A stretch of 64,000 nt of DNA. Source: CAZAYY01 sp964489525 (lineage in GTDB: Bacteria > Chloroflexota > Anaerolineae > Anaerolineales > JABWBV01). The translations under genes were made by a program, and so were the position numbers. Under the pieces are notes generated by a model that was not told the origin of the DNA, made no database searches, and saw only the letters and a list, made by a program, of their open reading frames with translations. This document shows positions 8,677-16,388 of this stretch, piece after piece (position 1 is the stretch's first letter; each line of letters begins with the position of its first letter). The stretch covers positions 124,001 to 188,000 of the forward strand of contig CAZAYY010000003.1 of the NCBI GenBank assembly GCA_964489525.1, in the 5' to 3' direction.

Positions 8677-8691
8677 TAGAACATATGTTCC
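8677..8691. promoter_or_regulatory. Palindrome over the mraZ start codon, SOS-box-like
   Basis: GAACATATGTTC (8679-8690) is a perfect palindrome containing the mraZ ATG. GAAC-N4-GTTC is the core of the LexA site in Gram-positive bacteria. One such 8-base match is expected by chance in 64 kb, so the support is the shared TAGAACATA with sites at 40039 and 53734 (minus strand). Confidence 0.35.
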
Positions 8692-9125
8692 TTGGAAGGT
8701 ATACGCACACACTCGATGAGAAAGGCCGCCTGACGATTCCCGCCCGGTTTCGGGAATCGTTAGAGACGGGCGCGTATGTCACCCAGGGGTTTGAGCAAAA
8801 CCTGATGGTGCTCACCACACCGGCTTTCCAGGAATTTTCTCGCCGGGTGAACGCCATGAGCCTGACAGACCCCAATGCCCGTCAACTGCGCCGGCTTTGG
8901 TTTTCCACGGCAGACCGCATTGAATTCGACCGCTCTGGCCGGATTCGCATTCCCCAATTTTTGATGGAATTTGCCGGGCTGCAAAACGAAATCATCATCG
9001 TGGGAATGGGCGAGTTCATTGAACTCTGGTCACCAGAACACTGGGGCAAACAGGCCGCCGACCTGACCGACAGCGAAGCCAATGCTCGCCGCTTTGCCGC
9101 TTTAGACCTTTCACCCGGATTCTGA
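8685..9125 (+). CDS. mraZ: Transcriptional regulator MraZ
   Basis: MraZ is the DNA-binding repressor of the dcw operon. It forms a ring of subunits, each with two AbrB-like swapped-hairpin domains. At 146 residues the length is typical. The two domain signatures are visible: DEKGRLTIPARFRE near residues 11-24 and DRSGRIRIPQFLMEFAGL near 83-100. It is the first gene of the operon and lies just downstream of matching MraZ boxes. The ribosome site is weak (AAGGA about 14 bp before the ATG), and the start overlaps a palindrome, so translation may also be limited. rsmH follows after 38 bp. Confidence 0.95.
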   Translation: MFLGRYTHTLDEKGRLTIPARFRESLETGAYVTQGFEQNLMVLTTPAFQEFSRRVNAMSLTDPNARQLRRLWFSTADRIEFDRSGRIRIPQFLMEFAGLQNEIIIVGMGEFIELWSPEHWGKQAADLTDSEANARRFAALDLSPGF

Positions 9126-9163
9126 CCTGGGGCAGCGCCAACAGACCATCAGGCTGAAAAGCG

Positions 9164-10078
9164 ATGCACCTACCTGTACTTTACCAAGAAGTCATAGACC
9201 TGCTCCAACCCCACCCGAAGGGCCGGTATGTAGACGGCACCTTAGGTGCAGGCGGCCACGCAGCCGGCATATTAAAAGCCGGCGCACCCGGCTGCGAACT
9301 GCTTGGGCTGGATTTGGATGCAGAAGCCCTGGCGCTGGCGCGCCAGGCCCTGGCCCCATTTGGGGACCGGGCACACCTGGTTCAGGCAAGCTACACCACG
9401 CTGCCCATCCAACTGGCAGCCCTGGGTTGGCAATCGGTTGATGGAATTTTATTAGACCTGGGCGTGTCTTCCATGCAGCTCGATCAACCCCGGCGCGGTT
9501 TTTCCTTTCGCGAGGATATGCCGCTGGATATGCGCTTTAACCCGGATGACGCCAGCCAACCCACCGCTGCCGAACTGCTCAACCAGCTTTCGGAGAAGGA
9601 ATTGGCCGACATTTTTTACCTGTATGGCGAGGATCGCCAGGCCCGCCAGATTGCCCGCCGGGTGGTGCGGGCAAGACCAGTCCTCACCACCCAACAGCTC
9701 GCTCGCCTGGTTGCACAAGGCCAGGCCGGCGACCGGCGCATCCACCCGGCGACCCGCATCTTCCAGGCGCTGCGTATTGCGGTGAACCAGGAACTGGATG
9801 CCATCACAACGGTTTTGCCCCTGGCGGCGGCCGCACTACACCCGGGTGGGCGGCTGGCTGTGATTTCCTTCCATTCGTTGGAAGACCGCCTGGTCAAAAC
9901 CTTTTTCCGCCAGGAAAGCCAGGACTGCCTTTGCCCGGCCAGCCAACCAGCCTGCACCTGCGGACACAAAGCAAGCCTGCGGGAGCTTACCCGTAAACCC
10001 TTGCAGGCTTCGGACACAGAAACCCAGGCTAACCCAAGGGCGCGCAGCGCCCGTCTGCGGGTTGCCGAAAAAATTTAA
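9164..10078 (+). CDS. rsmH: 16S rRNA (cytosine-1402-N4)-methyltransferase RsmH
   Basis: RsmH methylates N4 of C1402 in the decoding centre of 16S rRNA using S-adenosylmethionine. The protein has 304 residues, the usual length. The SAM loop DGTLGAGGHA is at residues 24-33, LDLGVSSMQLDQPRRGFSF near 99-117, and VISFHSLEDRLVK near 233, all family signatures. It is the usual second gene of the dcw operon, between mraZ and ftsL. A 106-bp gap to ftsL carries a possible internal promoter. Confidence 0.96.
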   Translation: MHLPVLYQEVIDLLQPHPKGRYVDGTLGAGGHAAGILKAGAPGCELLGLDLDAEALALARQALAPFGDRAHLVQASYTTLPIQLAALGWQSVDGILLDLGVSSMQLDQPRRGFSFREDMPLDMRFNPDDASQPTAAELLNQLSEKELADIFYLYGEDRQARQIARRVVRARPVLTTQQLARLVAQGQAGDRRIHPATRIFQALRIAVNQELDAITTVLPLAAAALHPGGRLAVISFHSLEDRLVKTFFRQESQDCLCPASQPACTCGHKASLRELTRKPLQASDTETQANPRARSARLRVAEKI

Positions 10079-10126
10079 ACCCGGATGAGTGCACAGCAGC
10101 GACTTTCCCTCTCTTCTGTGCAAAAA

Positions 10127-10156
10127 TTGGCACGACCCTTGCAGCGAAGATACACT
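10127..10156 (+). promoter_or_regulatory. Possible internal promoter before ftsL
   Basis: TTGGCA at 10127 with TACACT at 10151 (18-bp spacing) reads as a primary-sigma promoter. The same bases, TTGGCACGACCCTTGCA at 10127-10143, also match the sigma-54 -24/-12 consensus exactly in its GG and GC dinucleotides and spacing. The primary-sigma reading is more likely for a division operon; the sigma-54 reading needs an rpoN gene in the genome. Confidence 0.4.
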
Positions 10157-10184
10157 AGAAAACTGTGTATGGAGCTGCAAAAAG

Positions 10185-10679
10185 ATGGACATCATGCAAA
10201 AATTGTACTTTCGGCCGCTACAACTGATCCAGGCGTACCAACACACACCGTGGCGCTCGCAGCTGCGGTTGATTGGTATGTTCACCGCGGTTTTGGTTGG
10301 CCTGGCCGTTGTGGGGAGCATTTACGTTTCTGTAACTGCCCAGGCGGGTGAAGAAGGGCGAAAGATTCAATTTCTAAAAGAAACAGCCGTTGGCTACACC
10401 CGCGAAAATGCCAACCTGGAAAGCGAATATGCTTTGCTGACCTCCGCCGAAGTGCTGGAACAGCGCGCCCGCGAACTGGGGTTTATTCCCGTTTCCCCCG
10501 GCCAGCTCGTCTACCTGCCTGTCCCTGGGCTCAACTTGCCGCCAGTTGGGCAGGTGGCCCCACCCAGCCAATTCATTGAATCCCCCGATACAACCCTGCC
10601 CCCCGAATTCAGCCAAACCCTGTTCGATTGGGTATATGAATTCTCTTTTGGCAGCAGCATAAATGGAAGGAGGCCATAA
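10185..10679 (+). CDS. ftsL: FtsL-like septum protein
   Basis: FtsL is a small bitopic division protein that joins FtsQ/FtsB and activates FtsW-FtsI. The 164 residues show a short cytoplasmic part, one membrane helix at about 28-50 and a heptad-rich coiled coil at about 55-95 with ENANLESEYALL. A proline-rich tail ends in the last 20 residues before ftsI. FtsL is poorly conserved, so the call rests on size, topology and place between rsmH and ftsI. The ATG at 10185 follows GGAG; earlier in-frame ATGs give an unlikely Cys-rich leader. Its stop overlaps the ftsI ATG by one base (TAATG). Confidence 0.8.
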   Translation: MDIMQKLYFRPLQLIQAYQHTPWRSQLRLIGMFTAVLVGLAVVGSIYVSVTAQAGEEGRKIQFLKETAVGYTRENANLESEYALLTSAEVLEQRARELGFIPVSPGQLVYLPVPGLNLPPVGQVAPPSQFIESPDTTLPPEFSQTLFDWVYEFSFGSSINGRRP

Positions 10680-12460
10680 TGGAAAAAACTTCCAGCCGGC
10701 TCTCCGTACTGGCCATTATTTACATGGCCATTGGCGTTTCCATTGCCTTCCAAATGTTCCGCATCCAGGTCTTTGAGGAAAGCGCCGCACTTCTGGAGGA
10801 TGGCAAACTTTATGCCTTGACCGAAAAAACGCTCATCCCCCCCCGCGGCCAAATTTTCGACCGGTCCGGCAACCTGCTGGCTGGCAACGAACTGGTGTAC
10901 GAAGTCGGCCTGGAACTAAAAGATATCAAAGACCCCGAAGGGATTGCATTTGTCCTCATGTACTACTTTGATTTGGATTATGGGGAAGCATTCGAAGAGG
11001 CCAACCGGCAGGCGAGCGCAAATTCAGTTTACCGCCGGCTGCTGATGAACGTCCCGGCAGAAAAAGTGGACCAATTCAACCTGCTGGAACAACAGTTGAG
11101 AGATCTTCGACAGAACTCAACCCCAGAAGAATTCGCGGCAATGGACCTGCCCGTCAAAAACCTGGGCGGGCTGGAGATTAAACCTTACCTGCGCCGGACT
11201 TACCCGGAAGGCGACCTCGCATCCAATGTGCTCGGGTTTGTCAATATGGACGGGGATGGGGTTTTTGGCGTGGAACAGTACTACCAGCAGTGGCTCAGCA
11301 GCAAACCCGTACAGGTTTGGATTTCTCGTGATCCATACTTGGCCAGCCAGATACCCGAGATGCCCGCAGGGATTGACCTGGTTCTCACGCTGGACCGCGA
11401 GATCCAGGTGATGGTTGAAAACACCCTGGATGAGGCCATCCAAAAAAACGGCGCTGAAAGCGGCACCATTATTGTATTGGAGCCTAAAACCGGCGCCATC
11501 CTGGCGATGGCCAGCAGCAATCGGATTGACCCCAACCGGTACAGCAATTATGCCGAATTCATCAAAGGAAACACCGGGTTCAATTCGGCCATCAGTCGGG
11601 TATACGAACCCGGCTCAGTGATGAAAATTGTACCCATGGCAGCCGCACTCGACCAGGACCTGGTTGAACCAGTCACCGAATATGTAGACACCGGATACAT
11701 TGAAGTTGGCGGAATGCCAATTCTCAATTGGGACCGCGGTGCATGGGGACCCCAAAGCATGATTGGCTGTCTGAAAAACTCGCTCAACGTCTGCCTCGCC
11801 ATGCTATCTGTTAAGCTCGGACCGGCAAATTTTTATGACTACATGGAACGCTTTGGCTTCGGCGAAAAAACAAACATTGACCTGGCCGGAGAAGAGGCCG
11901 GTGAAATGCGAACCCCCGGCCACGCCCTGTGGAGCGAATCCGATATGGCCGCCAATTCCTTTGGCCAGGCTTTAATGACAACCCCCCTGCAAATGGCCAT
12001 GGCAGCATCTGCCCTGGCGAACAATGGCAAAATGATGACCCCGCATGTAGCCGCTGCTATGATTGAAAATGGGGTTCAGAAGAACCTGGCCCCCCAGGTA
12101 GCAGGCTACCCGATCATCCCTGGCACAGCAGCAGAAATCTCTGAAATGCTGGCCATCTCCATGGAAGATGAAGCCTCAACCGCCAGGGTAGAAGGTTACC
12201 GCCTGGCCGGGAAAACCGGAACCGGGCAAATTGCAACCCCTGGCCAGGGTTACAGAGAAACACGCACCAATACTTCTTTTGTGGGCTGGGGGCCGGTAGA
12301 CGACCCGCAGTTCCTGGTTTATGTCTGGTTTGAACGCCCCACTTCGTCCATCTGGGGTTCGGAAGTTGCGGCACCAGTTTTCAAACAAGTTGTTGAACGG
12401 TTGGTGGTATTACTGGATATTCCACCCGATGAAGTGCGTAAGGCGTTGGAATCGCCTTGA
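10679..12460 (+). CDS. ftsI: Penicillin-binding protein, FtsI/PBP2 class (septal transpeptidase)
   Basis: FtsI cross-links septal peptidoglycan and works with the FtsW glycosyltransferase. The protein has 593 residues. A membrane helix lies at about 8-25, then IPPRGQIFDRSGNLLA opens the dimerisation domain near 57, and the transpeptidase domain follows. All three catalytic motifs are present: SVMK near 310, SLN near 367 and KTGTG near 511. There is no C-terminal PASTA domain. Because the active site is complete, peptide cross-linking of some wall polymer is expected here, which matters given the odd MurF, MraY and MurG in the same operon. murE, often the next gene, is missing. Confidence 0.95.
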   Translation: MEKTSSRLSVLAIIYMAIGVSIAFQMFRIQVFEESAALLEDGKLYALTEKTLIPPRGQIFDRSGNLLAGNELVYEVGLELKDIKDPEGIAFVLMYYFDLDYGEAFEEANRQASANSVYRRLLMNVPAEKVDQFNLLEQQLRDLRQNSTPEEFAAMDLPVKNLGGLEIKPYLRRTYPEGDLASNVLGFVNMDGDGVFGVEQYYQQWLSSKPVQVWISRDPYLASQIPEMPAGIDLVLTLDREIQVMVENTLDEAIQKNGAESGTIIVLEPKTGAILAMASSNRIDPNRYSNYAEFIKGNTGFNSAISRVYEPGSVMKIVPMAAALDQDLVEPVTEYVDTGYIEVGGMPILNWDRGAWGPQSMIGCLKNSLNVCLAMLSVKLGPANFYDYMERFGFGEKTNIDLAGEEAGEMRTPGHALWSESDMAANSFGQALMTTPLQMAMAASALANNGKMMTPHVAAAMIENGVQKNLAPQVAGYPIIPGTAAEISEMLAISMEDEASTARVEGYRLAGKTGTGQIATPGQGYRETRTNTSFVGWGPVDDPQFLVYVWFERPTSSIWGSEVAAPVFKQVVERLVVLLDIPPDEVRKALESP

Positions 12461-12470
12461 TTGTGTAAAA

Positions 12471-13982
12471 ATGCTGACGATAACGGATGTGATTGAAACG
12501 CTGACCGGTATTCGACCTGAAACCACCCCCCGGGGTGCGTCTCAGGTCGTAACCGATGTTGTGGTTGATTCCATCCAGGTGATTCCTGGAGCGGCTTACT
12601 TCTGCCTGCCTGGCGCCAGCGAATCAGAAACCCACCTGGCAACCGCCCTTGCGCTCGAACGCGGCGCCAGCGTGGTTGTTTTTTCAGGTACAGAAACCCA
12701 GCTCAAACCCGGGAAAGGCCTGCTGCTGATTGACCTGGTGGCTGGCGGCGCGGGGCTTCCCGCAACACTTCCCGCAGCCAGCCAGACCGTTCTACGGGTG
12801 GCCGACTCGCTGGCCGCCCTGCAAAAACTGGCGCGAGCCTGGCGCAGCCGGTTCCCGGTGAAAATGATCGTCATTACGGGTTCCGTGGGTAAAACCACCA
12901 CCAAAGAACTGGCTGCAGAAGTTTTGCAAATGCACTACCGGACGGCAACCAATTCTGGCCTACCCAACAGCGCAGTACAAGTTCCGCTGGGCATCTTACG
13001 CCTGGCCAGTGGCTGCCAGCGCGCCCTCTTCGAAGTGGAACTGCCCCAACTTTTGACCAGTGAACTGCTGACGGAGCTGCTGCGCCCAGAGGTTGTCATC
13101 CTTACCAACATCTCCCCGGCTCACACAGCCCAGGGCGGTGCGGAAGAAACCATTGCCCGGCTGGCTACCTGGCTGGCCAGGCTGCCCGAAGGCAGCACCG
13201 TGCTGTTTAATATCGATGACCCCTGGCTGCGCGAAATGGCGTCCATCTACCGCCAGGGCACAAGGCAACCTGCCAGGCTGTTAACCTATGGGCTGGATGA
13301 ACAAGCCGACCTGTGGGCCGACTGGGTTGAAAGCCAGGGGTTGGAAGGGATTCATTTTCAACTGCACAGCGGCAGTGAAGCGCTTTATATCAAAGTGCCG
13401 CTGATTGGTCGGCACTCCGTACACACCGCACTGCGCGCAGCAGGGATTGGCATGGTGGAAGGGCTGACCTGGGACGATATTATCCAGGGACTGCGCTATG
13501 GCAACCTGCAGCTTCGCTTGATGGCCGTCCGGTCACCGGGCGGAGCGCTGATTCTGGACGACACCTATAACGCTTCACCGGAATCCACCCTGGCAGCGCT
13601 GAACTTGCTGAATGACCTGTATCGCTACGAGGCTTTTTCCAGCCAGGCCGGGCGCGCGAAGAGCGCCGGGCGCAAAATTGCCGTACTGAGCGGCATGCCG
13701 GGGCTGGGAATTTACGAACGCCAGGGGCACGAAATGGTTGGGCTGCGCGCCGCCCAGGTTGTGGACCAACTGATCACCGTGGGAAAACTGGGCCACCAGG
13801 TGGCTGCGGCTGCACGTTCGGCCTGGCTGCCCAACCAGGCGATTGTGGAAGTAAATTCCGCCGAGCAGGCCGTTGACTATTTCGGTCAGAACCCTCCCGG
13901 CGCGGCCGATATGGTTCTGGTCAAAGGCAGCCGTGAAATGCACATGGACCTGATTGCCCCGGCATTGGAGGTGCGCAAATGA
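12471..13982 (+). CDS. murF: MurF-like Mur ligase with altered active site
   Basis: MurF normally joins D-Ala-D-Ala to the UDP-MurNAc-tripeptide. This 503-residue protein keeps the ATP loop (ITGSVGKTTTKE near 135-146) and the MurF signature LDDTYNASPES near 363, which separates it from MurE. It departs elsewhere. The segment after TNISPAHT, where Mur ligases carry a carbamylated Lys in AKxEI, reads IARLATWLARL with no Lys. The EMG motif is EVE, the GNxNNxIGxP motif is GLPNSAVQVP, and HNxxN is HSVHT. The start at 12471, ten bases after ftsI, fits the family N-terminus. Family is clear; normal activity is doubtful. Confidence 0.85.
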   Translation: MLTITDVIETLTGIRPETTPRGASQVVTDVVVDSIQVIPGAAYFCLPGASESETHLATALALERGASVVVFSGTETQLKPGKGLLLIDLVAGGAGLPATLPAASQTVLRVADSLAALQKLARAWRSRFPVKMIVITGSVGKTTTKELAAEVLQMHYRTATNSGLPNSAVQVPLGILRLASGCQRALFEVELPQLLTSELLTELLRPEVVILTNISPAHTAQGGAEETIARLATWLARLPEGSTVLFNIDDPWLREMASIYRQGTRQPARLLTYGLDEQADLWADWVESQGLEGIHFQLHSGSEALYIKVPLIGRHSVHTALRAAGIGMVEGLTWDDIIQGLRYGNLQLRLMAVRSPGGALILDDTYNASPESTLAALNLLNDLYRYEAFSSQAGRAKSAGRKIAVLSGMPGLGIYERQGHEMVGLRAAQVVDQLITVGKLGHQVAAAARSAWLPNQAIVEVNSAEQAVDYFGQNPPGAADMVLVKGSREMHMDLIAPALEVRK

Positions 13983-14971
13983 ACTCCTCTGCGCTGGCAA
14001 TTGCCCTGGCCGGGTTAAGCTTTATGTTGACGATTATTTGGGGCCCGCCCCTCATTCGGGTTTTACAAATGTACCGGATTGCCGAGCGCATCCAGGTTCT
14101 CAGCCCGCTGCGCGATTTCACCCGGTTGGGCACCCCCACCATGGGCGGCTTGCTGGTGATTGTCCCCGTTACGCTCATCACGCTGCTGCTTAACGCAGCG
14201 ACGCTGTTGGGCGTGGATGTCCTGGGCAACTCCATCCTGCTGCCCCTGGGCATGATGCTGGCCTGTGGGCTGCTGGGCATGGTGAGCGATTGGCGGCATG
14301 TAATGGGTGTGCTGCGCGGTGGGCTGCGTGCCCGGGTGAAATTTGTTTTTCAGGTAGGCCTGGCAGCCCTGGCGGCCTATGGCCTTTCCGCAAATATCTT
14401 AGACGCCCCCGAACTGTTTTTGCCGATCACCGGGCGAGAAATGGAATTAGGAGGCTGGTATATCCCCGCAGCCATGGTGGTCATCATCGCCTCAACCAAC
14501 GCAATCAACCTGACCGGGGGCATCGAAGCCCTATCGGGCATGGTTTCTGCAGTGGCTTTTGGCGGTTATGGCGCGATTGCCCTGGTGCAGGAACAGGTCT
14601 TCCTGGCCCGTTTTTGTTTCACTGTGGTAGGCGCTTTGCTGGGGTTTTTATGGTTCAACATCAAGCCTGCCCAATTGATCATGGGCAACACGGGCACCCT
14701 GGCCCTGGGAGCAGCCCTGGGTGTGGTGGCTTTAATGACCGGACACTGGCTCGTTTTGCCATTAATTGCTTTTATTCCTGTTCTCGAAGTGGTCAGCGTC
14801 ATCCTACAGGTGACGTTCTTCCGCTGGACAGGTGGGCGCAGGTTGTTCCGCATGGCGCCTTTGCACTACCATTTTGAGCTGCTGGGTTGGAGTGAAACCC
14901 AAATTGTACAGCGGTTCTGGTTGGTTAACCTGCTGTTTGCCCTCGTTGGCGTGACGCTGGCTGTGGCGTAG
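13979..14971 (+). CDS. mraY: MraY-family protein lacking the conserved active-site aspartates
   Basis: MraY transfers phospho-MurNAc-pentapeptide to undecaprenyl phosphate in the membrane (lipid I). The 330-residue, multi-helix protein aligns with MraY end to end: GTPTMGG near 52, NAINLTGGIEALSG near 178, IMGNTGTLALGAALG near 236 and RMAPLHYHFELLGWSE near 291. The catalytic Asp residues are changed: DDxxK is SDWRH near 103, NLTDGLDGL is NLTGGIEAL, and MGDTGS is MGNTGT. HHH is HYH. The bases at 14292-14297, 14513-14527 and 14686-14697 were re-read and support this. The start overlaps the murF stop (ATGA). It may be inactive, or use other chemistry. Confidence 0.85.
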   Translation: MNSSALAIALAGLSFMLTIIWGPPLIRVLQMYRIAERIQVLSPLRDFTRLGTPTMGGLLVIVPVTLITLLLNAATLLGVDVLGNSILLPLGMMLACGLLGMVSDWRHVMGVLRGGLRARVKFVFQVGLAALAAYGLSANILDAPELFLPITGREMELGGWYIPAAMVVIIASTNAINLTGGIEALSGMVSAVAFGGYGAIALVQEQVFLARFCFTVVGALLGFLWFNIKPAQLIMGNTGTLALGAALGVVALMTGHWLVLPLIAFIPVLEVVSVILQVTFFRWTGGRRLFRMAPLHYHFELLGWSETQIVQRFWLVNLLFALVGVTLAVA

Positions 14972-14972
14972 G

Positions 14973-16388
14973 ATGAACATGATGGACACGCGCAAAGACT
15001 GGCAAGGAAAACGCATCGTCATCATCGGCATCGCCCGGCAAGGGTTGGCTCTGGCGCGCTACCTGGTAAACCAGGGCGCTGCAGTGGTGCTCAACGACAG
15101 CCGCCCGGCAGAAGCCCTGGCAGCCGCCCAGCAAGACCTGGCCAACCTGGAAACCTACCATCCCGGCCAGCTGACCTGGGCAGCCGGCGGGCACCCGCTG
15201 GAACTGCTGGATGGGGCCGACCTGGTTTGCCCTTCGGGAGGTGTGCCTTTGGAACTCCCCATCATCCAGGAAGCCCGCCGGCGGGGCATTCCGCTTTCAA
15301 ACGATTCGCAAATTTTCTTAGAAGCGGCCCCTTGCACAGTGATTGGCATCACCGGCTCAGCCGGCAAAACCACCACCACCACGTTGGTCGGGCGCATGTG
15401 CGGGGCTTCTGGCCGGCGCGCCTGGGTGGGCGGCAACATTGGCAACCCCCTGGTGAACCACCTGGACAAAATGCAGCCGGACGACCTGGCGGTTGTGGAA
15501 TTAAGCAGTTTTCAACTGGACCTGACCACACGCTCGCCCCAAGTTGCGGCAGTGTTGAATGTCACCCCCAACCATCTCGACCGGCATGGAACGATGGAAG
15601 CCTACGCTGCCGCCAAAGCCAACATCCTGCGTCACCAAAAACCCGCCAACACGGCAGTTTTAGGGCGTGAAGATGCAGGCGCCTGGGCAATGCGCGGCCT
15701 GGTTCAGGGTCAGCTTTACTCCTTCGGGCGCGACCAACTGGCGGCAGGCCAGGCAGGCGCCACCCTGGACGGGCAGGACCTGGTGATCCAGCGCGGCAGC
15801 CAGCGGACGGTTGTCCTGCACCAGGATGAAATTCTGCTGCGGGGCGAACACAATTTGATGAATGTCCTCGCTGCAGCCGCAATTTGTGCCGCGGCCAACC
15901 TGCCCGGTGAGGTGGTTCGGGCGGGCGTACGTGGATTTCACGGCGTACCCCACCGGCTGGAATATGTGCGCACCTGGCGAGGCGCTGACTGGTATAACGA
16001 CTCGATTGCTACCGCCCCCGAACGCGCCATGGCGGCTCTGCGGGCTTTTGAAGCCCCCATTGTGCTGCTGGCTGGCGGCCGCGACAAAGATTTGCCCTGG
16101 GACGATTTTGCCCGGTTGGTTTGCCAGCGGGTGCACTGCCTGGTGACTTTTGGTGAAGCAGCAGCGATGATAGCCACCAAAGTCAGCACCGCTCAAAAAA
16201 ACACCAGCGGCCCCCTGGAGAGCATCCACGAAGCCCCCAACCTGGAAGCCGCTTTACAAACCGCCGCCAACCTGGCCCGCCCTGGCGATGTGGTGTTGCT
16301 TGCGCCCGGCGGTACGAGTTTTGATGAATTTACCGATTTCGCAGAACGCGGAGAGAGGTTTAAACAATGGCTGCAACAACAAATCTAA
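14973..16388 (+). CDS. murD: UDP-N-acetylmuramoyl-alanine--D-glutamate ligase
   Basis: MurD adds D-Glu to UDP-MurNAc-L-Ala in the cytoplasm. The protein has 471 residues. The ATP loop reads GITGSAGKTTTTT near 125, with SA where TN is usual. ELSSFQLD near 178, NVTPNHLDRHGTMEAYAAAKANIL near 193-216 with the carbamylated Lys, GEHNLMNVLAAAAICAA near 292, and LLAPGGTSFDEF near 447 match the family. Unlike the neighbouring MurF it keeps the essential Lys. The start lies two bases past the mraY stop; ATGs at 14979 and 14982 are alternatives. Its 3' end overlaps ftsW by 22 bp. Confidence 0.93.
   Translation: MNMMDTRKDWQGKRIVIIGIARQGLALARYLVNQGAAVVLNDSRPAEALAAAQQDLANLETYHPGQLTWAAGGHPLELLDGADLVCPSGGVPLELPIIQEARRRGIPLSNDSQIFLEAAPCTVIGITGSAGKTTTTTLVGRMCGASGRRAWVGGNIGNPLVNHLDKMQPDDLAVVELSSFQLDLTTRSPQVAAVLNVTPNHLDRHGTMEAYAAAKANILRHQKPANTAVLGREDAGAWAMRGLVQGQLYSFGRDQLAAGQAGATLDGQDLVIQRGSQRTVVLHQDEILLRGEHNLMNVLAAAAICAAANLPGEVVRAGVRGFHGVPHRLEYVRTWRGADWYNDSIATAPERAMAALRAFEAPIVLLAGGRDKDLPWDDFARLVCQRVHCLVTFGEAAAMIATKVSTAQKNTSGPLESIHEAPNLEAALQTAANLARPGDVVLLAPGGTSFDEFTDFAERGERFKQWLQQQI

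Noticed and set aside
1290..10190. Shared GGAGCTGCAAAAA before maeB and ftsL
   Set aside because: Probably a coincidence around two ribosome sites; the surrounding bases do not match.
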